From positions 4,712,001-4,776,000 of the forward strand of contig NC_063012.1 in NCBI RefSeq assembly GCF_020509005.1: a stretch of 64,000 nucleotides of DNA, in the 5' to 3' direction. Shown here one piece after another: positions 49,790 to 60,055 of this stretch; position 1 is the stretch's first letter, and each line of letters starts with the position of its first letter. The stretch comes from Fulvia fulva. Lineage: Eukaryota; Ascomycota; Dothideomycetes; Mycosphaerellales; Mycosphaerellaceae. The notes below the pieces were generated by a model. It was given only the letters and a program-made list of their open reading frames with translations. It was not told the origin of the DNA and searched no databases. A program made the translations under genes and the position numbers.

Positions 49790-50720
49790 CTATACTAAGA
49801 GAAGATAGAGGAGAAGGGAGGCAAAATCCTAATTCTTAGGAGGGACAATTAGAAGAGATAGTTCAACCTTTAGAGATATAAGATAGAGAGCTAATTAGCA
49901 TTCTTTACAATTGATGGCCTAATAGAAGTGTCTTTTAACAACATTAAGGGCAAGACTCTGAAACTCTAAGAAGAGGCTATAACTAAAGAGATCCTTAATA
50001 CGCTAATATAGACAAGATATAATATAGTGTACAACTTCAGTATCCTTAGTAGGATTATAGAAGAAGATGAATTTGAGCTTAAGGGCTTATGTGAATCTAG
50101 AAGAGCTACTAAGAAGTGGGTATATCTCTAGAACAAGTATAGCCAGGTACTACTAACCTATACATATAAGCTTATAAAGCAATTTGTGACCTTTAAGATG
50201 AGTAAATAGTTCACTATTAGATCTGCATAGACACACCTAGTTTCTCTTAGAAAAAGGATTGCTAATATTAATCTAGAGGGTCAGTATTATAGGAAAGCTA
50301 ATATGAGGATGACCTAGCTCTTAAGCTCACTGCTACCTAACTACTATATAGCTAGGGATACTATTATAGCTCAGCCAAAGATAGATTATAAAAGGACCTT
50401 AAAGATCCTTAAAGCTTAAGAAGCTAGGTTAGATCCCTCTAAGGCTAAGTATAGTATAGTAGCCACCTAGGTCAAGCCCTTAGGTCTAGCAAGACTACTC
50501 TCCTACCTTCTCTATAAGAAGGATCATCTAATTAAGGACTGCCCTAGTCTGCCTAAGGCAAGAAAGGTCCTTAGATCTCATTCCTAACTACTATCTTCCT
50601 AGAATATAACATATGTCAAGAAGAAGAGATCTCTACTACCCACTTCAAGGAGGACACTAAGAGAGAAGTCCTCTATAGAAGAACTTAAGAAAATAGTAAA
50701 GAAACTCAGCTCTAACATAC
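49790..50720 (+). pseudogene. gag: Copia-2 gag relic
   Basis: This is degraded gag, the counterpart of 18650-19594. The CCHC region reads KKDHLIKDCPSLP near 50515-50560, with His and the last Cys kept. The frame is broken by TAA/TAG. Confidence 0.62.
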
Positions 50721-50849
50721 TGCTACTCTAGAAGAACTAGGCCTAGTCTTATACCTCTAAAGTAAAGAAGACTAGAAAAGGTTTTTCCGCCTAAGAGTCA
50801 CGTGACTCATATAGCTCATCCTTAGAGACAATGTCTAATAATGATGAGT

Positions 50850-52710
50850 ATAATAAAGTGGCTTACTTAACTATAGAAGTCTAAGGCAAGTTCCCCTCGT
50901 TAGAGTAGTTACTTAACTCCTATACTTTATCCTATATAACTGACTAAAGCTGCCTCTTTAGATCTATAACTCCCTTAACAAGGAAGAAATAGATTAAAGT
51001 AGGAGGTGGGTTTTTATTGGCCACTTATATTAGGAATGTAGAGATGAGTAGGAGAGCTAGCAGAAAAGTTGTTTTAGAAGATGTCCTACTTATACCTAAG
51101 CTAGGAGTGAACCTGGTTTTATAGAACTAGTTTAGCAAGCAGTTTAGTGTACAACCTCTATCATTTTCTCTTGTTTCCCCCTCTAGTAAGACTGTTGTCT
51201 AGACAAAGCTCCTTAGGGGGGTTCTATTCATTAATAAGATTTCTCCTCTCCTATAAGAACGGGCACATTACTCATTATGCACACCACTAATAGAGAATGC
51301 CTTTGTGACTACTCAATTAGAGACCGACCTAAAGCAGTAGGAGCTTTAGTATAGAAGATTTGCACACTTTAGGAAGAATTTGCTCTAGAATCTTTATAAG
51401 GTAACAGACTGAAGAGAACCTATTCCTTTCCTTAAGGATAGCTTTTACTAGTGTAGAGTATGTTCAATAGCAAAGATAAAGAAGTACAAAGGCAAAGTTA
51501 TAGAGAGAAGACCTAAAAGACTTGCCCTTATATCTATTGACATATATGGCCTACTACCAATCTTAAGACTAGGATTCAAATACTAGCTTGAGATTGTTAA
51601 CAACTTCTCTAGGAAGAAGTGGACCTTTCCTCTTAGGAAAAGAGAAGATGCTCCAGTTGCTCTCTAGAACTAGAAGATCAAAGTAGAGAGGAAATCATTA
51701 GCGTAGCTAAAAGTAGTAAGACTTAACAATATAAAAGAACTTATTACATTAGTAAAGCAGTAGGAGAAGGATTTAGGGATTAGGCTCGAGCCGACCAAGG
51801 TATACAACTCTCTATAGAATGGACTAGTTGAGAGGTTAATATAAACCTTAGAGGACTCTATAAGGGCAATGCTTAAAGAGGCTAAAATGCCGGTTGAATT
51901 TTGGCCTAAAGCACTAGAGGCCTAAACTTATATAAGGAACAAACTGCTAAATGGCCTAGATTACGATAGGTTTAAGGTTTCACTAGATAAGGCTTTTGAT
52001 AGTATCAAACCGACTATCAACCATTTGAAAGTTTAGGGATGCAAAGCTGTTATCTATATAGACATAAGATCCTAACCTTAATAGGCAAGAAGTGACAAGC
52101 TAATAAATAGGGGTAAAGAAGCAGTCTTTTTTAGGTATAGTAAAAACACAGCTAAAGCCTAGCTCTTTTAGGAACTAGATATAAGAGCTATTAAACAACA
52201 TACATATATAGACTTCTTTAAGGACTAGCCTAGAGGTGATATAGGTCTTAATGTTCCAATATTAAATCTACTAAGTAGTGTACTAGCTAGGAAGCCCTTA
52301 GGAAGGCCGAGGAAGAACGTATCCTTAGGACAATCTACCTACTATTCAGGCGTCTATTAGAGCACCCCCAAAATAGATCAGCCAATTAAGAGGTCTAAAG
52401 TTGCTTAGCCGAGAAAGCTGTTTATACAACTTCCCTAACCTCCGGAGAACGTAGGGGAATTTTAGAAAATCGATTAGCTAATTGAGAGAAGCTCCCTAGA
52501 TCCCTAGGAGATAGACGTTACTAGGTTATAAGTGACGGTCCCTAAATCATCCCTTAGAAAGAGAAAGGCTGACTATAATGTTAAGGGCTATAACATGAAA
52601 TAGAAAGCCCTAAAATCTATAGTCCCTAAGCCCGAACTAACTACTAAAGTGGGAGAAGTAATAGACCTCTTAGAGAACCTTGCTGCTTTTTACTAAGCTT
52701 TCTTTATAGC
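50850..52710 (+). pseudogene. pol: Copia-2 protease-integrase relic
   Basis: The protease tail reads KVVLEDVLLIPKLGVNL near 51065-51110. A gag-pre-integrase segment with HFRKNLL is near 51365-51390. The integrase core shows ISIDIYG near 51530-51550 and L*NGLVERL near 51815-51840, followed by MLKEAKMPVEFWPKALEA near 51870-51925. These are Copia-type integrase motifs. Stops replace Gln/Trp. The LINE follows at 52725. Confidence 0.7.
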
Positions 52711-52724
52711 TATATAATCAGTGG
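52710..52724. repeat. TSD of the young LINE, left copy
   Basis: The 15-bp CTATATAATCAGTGG is repeated exactly at 57601-57615. The Copia-1 counterpart near 41022 reads CTATACAAGTAGTAG. Confidence 0.9.
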
Positions 52725-52765
52725 GCTATTTATTAGCTTGACTATATATTACGTTGGGTGACACG

Positions 52766-54025
52766 ATGATAGCGATCGCAGGAAACGACCAGGAGCAGGA
52801 GAGTAACGAGTGGAAGGAGGTCTGCAGGAAGGCAGAAACAATGGCAATGGCAGGAGATGGCGAGCACCTAGAAAGAGCACTTAAGGGGATGATTTTGGAG
52901 CTCCTTGGAGGGCTAAAGGCACTAAGGAGCCAAACAGGACAAATCATTAACAGGACAGTAGCAGCAGCAGCAAAGAAGAGGACACAGGAAGGCCAGAAAC
53001 TAAGCCAACCAACCTGGGCAGCAGTTGCATCCCAAAACCCTCCCCCCCAGAAAACAGCTATCAAGATCTACATTTCCGACCAGCAAGAGCAGAAAGAGAT
53101 TAAGGGCCTGTCAGGCAAGGAGATCATACAGAAGATTGGGATACAAGGCATCATTGGAGCCAGGAAAGAGAAGGGAGGTGTCCTTAAGCTGTTCACAGCA
53201 CAGGAGCAAGACAGGAAGAGGCTAGAGACACAGAAGGAGTGGACAGTCAAACTAGGCAAGACGGCTAAGGTCTCACACCAACAAAATATGGTTATTGCCC
53301 ATGGGATGACCACAAAGTTTGACATTGAAGGAGACCTTAAGAGGCTGCAGGACCAGAACCAGGCTGTATGCCCAGGGCTACAGATCACAAAAGCAGCATG
53401 GGTCAACAGAAAGACAAAGGACACAAAGAGAGAGTCTTCTCTAGTGCTCTGGATAGGCACTGCAGAACAGGCAAACACCGTGCTTGACAAGGGCATCTTC
53501 TGGGAATGTGAAAGAATGGACACCGAAATCCATAGAAGCACCCACAGACTACTGCAATGCTTCAAGTGCCAACAGTATGGTCATATCTCTACTAGATGCC
53601 CAAGCCAAAAGGACACTTGTTCCCACTGTGCTGGTAGCCACAAAGTACAGAATTGTACAGCCCCAAAGAGTGAAGCCAGATGTGCATGCTGTGGAAAGAA
53701 ACACCCTTCCTGGTCCCAAGACTGCACAGCTAGGATTGAGGCAAAGAGGAGGGCAAGAGAAGCCAGGATCAACACCCCTATCAGATTCCAGACAGGGACA
53801 ATCACCCAAGAACCCCCAAGGACTGTCTACAACCCTCTAAAAAGAGGCAGAACAGAAGAGACCACACAGGCCCAAGGCCACCCTGCCATAGGTAGACCAA
53901 AGTCAATTATGGTTGCAGGAAGAGACCCGTCACAAAGCAGGCTCAACCTTACCACAATCCCAAATAGCAGCCAGCAGCAGGAAGCACGAGAAGACCAGCA
54001 GGAGACCAGCATGGATGAGTCATGA
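52766..54025 (+). CDS. LINE ORF1, gag-like RNA-binding protein with three zinc knuckles
   Basis: This is a complete 419-residue ORF. The first ATG is at 52766; the frame is open a little further upstream, but only with a TTG. It has a charged N-terminal helix-rich region (residues about 10-95). A central segment (IKIYISDQQEQKEIKGLSG, from about residue 100) follows that resembles ORF1 RNA-binding folds. Then come three cysteine knuckles: C265-x2-C268-x4-H273-x4-C278; C285-x2-C288-x3-H292-x4-C297; C306-x2-C309-x3-H313-x6-C320. The Gln-rich tail ends at TGA 54023-54025. In the family it packages LINE RNA. The stop overlaps the ORF2 start as ATGA, which suggests translation of ORF2 by termination-reinitiation. 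No in-frame damage is seen. Confidence 0.9.
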   Translation: MIAIAGNDQEQESNEWKEVCRKAETMAMAGDGEHLERALKGMILELLGGLKALRSQTGQIINRTVAAAAKKRTQEGQKLSQPTWAAVASQNPPPQKTAIKIYISDQQEQKEIKGLSGKEIIQKIGIQGIIGARKEKGGVLKLFTAQEQDRKRLETQKEWTVKLGKTAKVSHQQNMVIAHGMTTKFDIEGDLKRLQDQNQAVCPGLQITKAAWVNRKTKDTKRESSLVLWIGTAEQANTVLDKGIFWECERMDTEIHRSTHRLLQCFKCQQYGHISTRCPSQKDTCSHCAGSHKVQNCTAPKSEARCACCGKKHPSWSQDCTARIEAKRRAREARINTPIRFQTGTITQEPPRTVYNPLKRGRTEETTQAQGHPAIGRPKSIMVAGRDPSQSRLNLTTIPNSSQQQEAREDQQETSMDES

Positions 54026-57000
54026 TTGAGACACCCAATCTTACCACTATCCAGTACAATGTCAACAAAAGCCAGCACAAGGTCCAGAGAAGCTTTCTCT
54101 AAGCACTGGACCCAAAGAAACACCTAGTCATTGCAGTCCAGGAACCTTGGATTAACAGCAAATCTAACAGACCATCTACTGCTAACGACCCAAGGTATCA
54201 CACACTCCTAGCCAAACAAGGCACCCCTAGAACATGCATGTACATCAGCAAAGAGATGGCAACAGACAGCTGGGAACAAATCCAACAGGAAGGGGGAGAC
54301 ATCACCTCAGTCAGACTCAACACCAACCAAGGCAGCATCCACATCCACAGTGTATACAACCCACCCCCTAGCTCCAGAAGCAGCACCCAGCTGGGCACAC
54401 TACAACAGCTGCCAGACATCCTGCAGAGTGACTCCCAACACATCGTGCTGGGAGACTTCAACTTGCACCATCCTACATGGGGATCAGACTTTGCACCTGC
54501 CTATCACTTCCTAGCTAACAGACTCCTCTCCACTACCCAAAGCAACAACATGCACCTAGTTACCCCAAAGGGCCTAACTACCTGGTCACAGAGAGCAAGC
54601 TCAAGCACCATTGACCTGTGCTTTGCATCACATGACCTGCAGCAGAAGGTCACCAGATGCTGGGTTAACCAGGACTTGGAGTCCTCATCAGATCACCTCC
54701 CAATTCAGGTGGAGTTTGAAACACAGACACAGCAGGAAGGAGACCTAGAACCTCAGCTGGCCTGGAAGGCAGCCAACTGGGAACAGATCAGACAAGACCT
54801 GGAACAGAAGCTAGCTGGACTAGAGACCAGGAGACTGGAAACAGCCTTAGACATAGACCAAGCAGTGGCAGAACTGGTTAGAACAATGCAGGAAACTGCA
54901 GCAGCCCACACTAGAGAAAAGAAACAGTCACTGTACCAGAAGCCATTCTGGACAAAGGAATGCTCAGAGAAGGTCAAGGCAGCCAGGCAGGCCAGGAGAG
55001 CCCTTACCCAGAGTCACTCCCAGGAAGCATGGGACAGATACAACCAGGCAACCAGAGACAAGAAGGCCCAGATCAAGAGGGACAAGATGCTGGAGTGGAG
55101 GTCAACAGTTGGATCCATTACCCAGAATCCTGAGAAGATGTGGAAACTAGCAAAGTGGGCAAGACAACCCACACAGGACAGAAACATGTTGCCCCAGTTT
55201 CCAAACATTGAAGACCAGGAAGGAGTAATCCAACACACTCTCCCAGGAAAGGCACAGGCATTGGGGAAACATTTCTTTGGCACACAGGTAGAAGCTGACC
55301 TGCAGGATCTGGAGGGCAGTGTGTATCCAACACCACTAGAGCAATCCTGCACAGTGGGAGAGGGAGAGATCAAGAGCATCATTAAGACACTCTCAGGAAA
55401 CAAGGCCCCAGGACCAGATGGGATTCCAAACTTGTTCATTAAGACATGCAAGGACCAGATCTCCCCTGCACTGTCAAACATCTTTTCACAGTGCATGGCC
55501 CAAGGACACTGCCCTAAACACTTCAAGGAGTCACTGACTGTGGTCTTGAGAAAACCACAGAAAGAGGACTACACAAAGCTAAAGGCATACAGACCTATTG
55601 CCTTGCTCAACACACTAGGCAAACTCCTGGAAAAGATCATAGCAGAAAGGCTGACAAACCTAGCTGAAGAACATGGAATCCTTCCTGAAGAACAGATGGG
55701 AGGCAGGAAACAAAGATCAACACTAACAGCTGTGGAACTTATCACAGAGCAGATCAAGACCCTATGGCACTTTGGGAACAACAAAGCAGCCACACTCCTC
55801 TCACTAGACATATCAGGAGCCTTTGACAATGTCTCACACCAGAGGCTGATCCACATCCTGAAACAGAAGGCTATCCCCAACTGGACAGTCCAGTTCATCC
55901 AGTCCTTCCTCAGAGGTAGAACCACAAGACTAAGACTGGGCAGATACAAATCTGACAGCATGCCTACAGAGACAGGAATCCCACAGGGATCAACAATGTC
56001 TCCAATCCTGTTTCTCCTCTTTATAGCAGACCTGCCAGCAAAGCTAAACTCTAGAAACACATCAACCTCAGGGTTTGTGGATGACACAAACATCCTAGCC
56101 TGGTCAGACAGCACAGAAGAGAACTGTAGAATCTTGCAGAAGAAACACGAGGAATGTGAGGAATGGGCCAGGAAACATGGAGCCAGATTTGCCCCAGAGA
56201 AGTATCAACTCATCCACTTCAGTAGAGCCAGAAACAGACACAATATGCAAGCCCCAATCACCATTCAGGGACACACAACAGAACCCTCAAGTGAATTAAG
56301 GGTGCTAGGAATATGGCTGGATCCAAAGCTTAGCTGGGGACCACAGGTCAAGAAAGCACAGGCAAGAGCAGACAACAACAGGCAATCAATTGACAGGCTT
56401 ACAGCCTCCACATGGGGAGCCACATTTGCGAAAGCAAAGGTTATGTACAAGGCCGTTGTGAAGCTAGCCATGCTATATGGGGCCCAGATCTGGTCAGCCC
56501 AAGACAAGATCCCAAAGAGAATTGCAGATCCCATCAGCAGAGCCCAAGCCTCCTGTCTGAAAAAGGTGCTTGGAGCATACAAGTCAACTCCAACAAGGGT
56601 GGTCGAAATGGAGTCTGGCTCCCCACCAGCCAAGCTCTACCTTCAAGGGTTGAGATACCAGTATGCAGGAAAGACGTCTGCATACCCAGCCCAGCTAGTA
56701 ATCCAGAAGGCAGTCAACAAAATCAGGAGCCAGTGCACAAGAAGGCACAGACAAGCAAGACCCAATCCAGCCCCACAGAAGCAGCAGGACCTGCAGAAGT
56801 TCAAAGAACTAACAGAACAGCTGCACCTAGCCCAGCAGGAACAGGACAGAAGGGCTCAAGGGAGAGGATCAGCAGCCAGCCAAGGGAAGAAGCAACAGTC
56901 TCTAGCTGAAAGGATGGCAGGACTCCTCTGGAAGACTGAATGGACAAGAACCCCACAGAGGCCAGGAACCCCAAAGGCACTCCAACAGTTTGGTAGCCAC

Positions 57001-57237
57001 AACTACCTACTGTACTCAGACCTGACCAGGTCAGAAGCAAGCATAGCAATACAAATCCGCTCTGAACACATCGGAGTCAGGGCATACCTGCATCAGAGAA
57101 AAGTCCCAGGTATCGAAGACAAGAGTTGCCCATGCGGCTACCTGTCCCAGAATGTCGAACATAGACTTCTGGTTTGCAAAGAATGGAGTACAGGGAGAGG
57201 TGAATGGAGGGCAAGGGCAAGGAACAGAAACTTCTAA
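54022..57237 (+). CDS. LINE ORF2, endonuclease-reverse transcriptase with one nonsense codon
   Basis: This 1071-codon frame starts at the ATG overlapping the ORF1 stop. Codon 27 (54100-54102) is TAA; after it the frame is open to 57237, and the first later Met is at 54238. The segment from 54022 is clearly native (IQYNVNKSQHKV, then VIAVQEPWIN after the stop). The AP-like endonuclease has GDFNLHH from residue 144 and SSDH with D224/H225. RT has KAPGPDGIPN, motif A DISGAFD (D596), motif B PQGSTMSP and motif C FVDD (F685 to D688). The C-terminal knuckle is C1036-x-C1038-x8-H1047-x4-C1052. No RNase H was seen. It nicks DNA and copies LINE RNA at the target. The TAA could come from CAA by RIP. 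It may be inactive, unless the stop is read through or the downstream Met is used. Confidence 0.92.
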
Positions 57238-57586
57238 GCCATGATCAGCAATAAGGGAGACCTCCAGAGAATTACAAGGTGGATCATCCACCAAGGATTT
57301 TTGGAGCAGTTCTCTCTTACTAGGGAAACAGAGATGGATTGAGGAGAGAAAGAAGGAGGAGGAGAGCAGGAAGAGGGGGACAACTCCAGGGTTGCAGACA
57401 AGGTAGTCAGAGGCTAACCACCATGACACTAGTGCACCCTAATGGAAGGAAAACTGAGAACTCATAGCAAGGAAGCTATTAGAGAAGGAGAGGAGGTTTT
57501 TACCTAGGAATAGGTTTCCTACCTTATGCAGTAACATATATAGACATAAACCCGCATGGGCCGGAGGGCACCACAACGGGTAAATG
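57238..57586 (+). other. LINE 3' untranslated region
   Basis: About 350 bp after the ORF2 stop is non-coding. It includes a purine-rich stretch (57330-57380) and a GGTTTTTACCTAGGAATAGG segment (57494-57513). The latter resembles GGTTTTTACCTATTTGGG in the 3' UTR of the LINE fragment at 17165-17787, so this motif is shared between LINE families. Confidence 0.6.
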
Positions 57587-57600
57587 AATCATCTATCTAT
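57587..57600. repeat. (ATCT)n tail of the young LINE
   Basis: About three ATCT units end the element directly before the right target duplication. Confidence 0.85.
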
Positions 57601-57615
57601 CTATATAATCAGTGG
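57601..57615. repeat. TSD of the young LINE, right copy
   Basis: CTATATAATCAGTGG is identical to 52710-52724. Confidence 0.9.
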
Positions 57616-59383
57616 ACAGTTCAATACTATAGGATAGCGAATTCCTAGAAGAAGTTAAGGAAATAGCCTTTGTAGCAACTATAGAAGCTATTATATACAA
57701 GCAAGAGGTCCTAATTCCAAAATCCTATAAGGATGCTATAAACAATAAGAAATAGGGACATGTTTAGAAGAAAGCGATCTAAAAGGAACTAGATGCTCTA
57801 CAGAGTAATAATACCTAGGAAAATTCTGTTCTACTAAAAGGAGCAAATCTGGTTATATTAAGATAGCTCTTTGATATTAAGAGAAGCATTAGTAGAGCTA
57901 TTGAAAAGTTCAAGACTAGACTAGTTGTAAGGGGCTTCTTACAGAAGTTTAGTGTTGACTTTATAGAGACATTTGCACCTATAGTAAGACAGGACACCCT
58001 TAGGGTGTTTATGGCTATTATGTATAAGAAGGATCTTTATCTTTACCAAGTGGATATGAACAATACATTTATAGAAAGCACCCTCTATAAAGACATCTTT
58101 ATATTACTACTACTACTAGGAGTTGAGCTTCTACTAAACATAGTGTTCAAAATCCTCAAAAGCTTATATAGACTTAAGTAAGTAGCTAGAGATTGGAATC
58201 AACTCTATGTGTTAAAGCTTAGAGAGATTGGATTCATATAGTCAGAAGTGGATCCATGCCTACTTATCTATAAGAAGAGGGAGATCATAATCCTTATATA
58301 TATAGATAACATTCTAATTACTACACTAAAGTTGACAGATGTTCTCTGGTCCAAAAGAGAACTTAGCAAGATCTTTAAGATCAAAGATCTAGGTGAACCT
58401 AAAAAGATCCTTAGCATAAGAGTCACAAGGGATAGGAAGAGAGGAATCCTGAAACATGACTAAGGACACTTTGTTAGGGATAGCCTAGCCAAGATAGGAA
58501 TGAACTATAAGAAGGCAGCACCTACATACTTACCTATAGACAGCTATAAGGCCCTTAAACCTTCAAGCTATATAGATAAGAGGTGTGACAAGGCAGAGTA
58601 CTAGAGTATCAATAGTACTTAGATGTAGCTAGCAATAATTATAAGGCTAGACATTGCTTTTACCCTAGGAAGGATGAGCTCATTTGTAAGTAACCTATCT
58701 ACCTACTATATAAAGGCTTTGAAGAAGATCACTAGGTACCTTAGTTTATACCCTAATCTAGGACTTTAGTTCTTAAAGTCTAGAAAAGGACACCTTATTA
58801 GATACTATGATTCTGATTATACAATAGACAAAGTAGACAGAGTCTCAATTCTTAGGTATGTCTTCTTCCTCTATAGAACACTAGTTTCTTAGATAAGTAA
58901 GAAGTAAAAGTCTATAGCAATATCTATAATAGAGGCTAAATATATAGCTATGACTATATATATACAAAGTAGTCCTAATTCCTAGCTTTACTACTAAGAG
59001 AAATAGATTGTCTAGAGTTAGTAGGAGACTGTTCCTATTAACTAAGAATCACTAGAAACTAGGAGACTATATCAAATTTAAGACTAGTCTAATTAAGAGG
59101 TAATAATCAAGCTACCCTTACCCTAGTAAAAGATGTATATGTTTATAACAAGCCGAAGCACATTGACATTGCCTATAACGCTATTAGGAAACTTTAGTAG
59201 AGGAGGCTGTTTACTATTAAGTACACCCTAACCTCTAAGATAGTTATAGACGGGTTTATAAAACCAAAGACTAGTCTATACTTCTAGAGGTTTATAAGCT
59301 AGCTGAACCTATTATAAAAAAGGTCTAAGTACTATTGACAGGAAGTAAGCAGACTGTAACCTCCTATACGAGATAAGTAGGAG
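57616..59383 (+). pseudogene. pol: Copia-2 RT and RNase H relic
   Basis: RT reads DFIETFAPIVRQDTLRVFMA near 57958-58018 and YLYQVDMNN near 58038-58065. The open stretch at 58248-58463 contains the palm (YIDNILI, the second Asp now Asn) and a KIKDLGEPKKIL segment typical of Copia RT. RNase H reads KGHLIRYYDSDY near 58787-58818. The minus-strand open stretch at 57815-57997 is antisense to RT and is not a gene. Confidence 0.75.
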
Positions 59384-59618
59384 TGTTAAGATATAGCATC
59401 TTAAAGGGAGTTAACAATCAGGAAGTGATCTAGCAGCCTAAGGCATCCACGATGACTTAGCTTGTAGGGAGATACCTTCTCTCCCCTTTAGCTTAGATAG
59501 ACATCTAACACAATTAACATATTGGTTCCTGATATATTGCTGTATGCTCGTGCTATTAGTTAGTTGAAGATTGATCTCTTACTCTACTCCGCTACTATCT
59601 ACCCGTACCTGTTTAATA
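59384..59618 (+). repeat. Copia LTR 3 (3' LTR)
   Basis: This 235-bp LTR starts TGTTAAGATATAG. It is the best-preserved start of the three and ends GTTTAATA. Its last 94 bp are followed by two further copies of the same segment. Confidence 0.88.
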
Positions 59619-59806
59619 GTTCCTAATATATTACTATATACTCGTACTATTAGTCAGTTGAAGATTGATCTCTTACTCTACTCCGCTACTATCTACCCGT
59701 ACCTGTTTAACAGTTCCTAATATATTACTATATACTCGTACTATTAGTCAGTTAAAGATTAATCTCTTACTCTACTCCGCTACTATCAATCCGTACCTAT
59801 TCAACA
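59525..59806. repeat. 94-bp tandem repeat, three copies, from the LTR 3' end
   Basis: Units lie at 59525-59618 (inside the LTR), 59619-59712 and 59713-59806. Each begins GTTCCT and ends with a TTTAAYA- or TTCAACA-type LTR terminus. They differ mainly by C/T and G/A changes. Confidence 0.88.
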
Positions 59807-60053
59807 GTTACCTTAGATAAGGACCTCTAAGTGTCGGTAAGTTATAATTATATAGTTAAGAAAGTAGTATATTTACTACTATAGTAATCTAAGAGCTTAC
59901 TAGAGTACTTTAAGGATAGCCTAGTCGCGCCGGGCATTATTTTTCTATAACGCTACGTTATATTTATATATATAAAATGTAGATATAGTCGCTATAGATA
60001 CTATTAAATCCGCGTGTTAAATATTTGGTATTTAGGTATTACGAAATATATAG
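59807..60053. other. Unassigned RIP-like DNA
   Basis: About 250 bp of TA-rich sequence lies between the Copia tandem and the pogo-like element. No ORF, repeat or LTR match was seen. It is not the continuation of the LINE that Copia cut at 17975. Confidence 0.5.
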
Positions 60054-60055
60054 TA

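Larger units (their letters stand above)
52725..57600 (+). mobile_element. Young, non-RIPed Tad1/I-like LINE
   Basis: This 4876-bp non-LTR retrotransposon lies between perfect 15-bp duplications and ends in an (ATCT)n tail rather than poly(A). Composition is normal and CA-rich, in sharp contrast to its surroundings. It has a 41-bp 5' leader, ORF1, an ATGA-coupled ORF2 and a 363-bp 3' UTR. It has the same plan as the RIP-mutated LINEs at 1-3150 and 19595-24529. It inserted into Copia-2 integrase/RT sequence after that had already been mutated. Confidence 0.95.
49102..59618 (+). mobile_element. Copia-2: second internal unit, carrying the intact LINE
   Basis: This is a Copia element with LTRs at 49102-49336 and 59384-59618, split by the LINE at 52725-57600. 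It is less RIP-mutated than Copia-1: it keeps more CA and TG, and the zinc-knuckle Cys and integrase NGLVERL are readable. It still has many stops. Its left LTR is shared with Copia-1. Confidence 0.87.

Noticed and set aside
52726..53064. Several open minus-strand stretches across 52726-57429
   Set aside because: They are antisense shadows of the CA-rich LINE ORFs; long antisense frames are expected from that composition.
59525..59806. Satellite or regulatory tandem array
   Set aside because: All units are copies of an LTR 3' end. There is no reason to assign a separate function.
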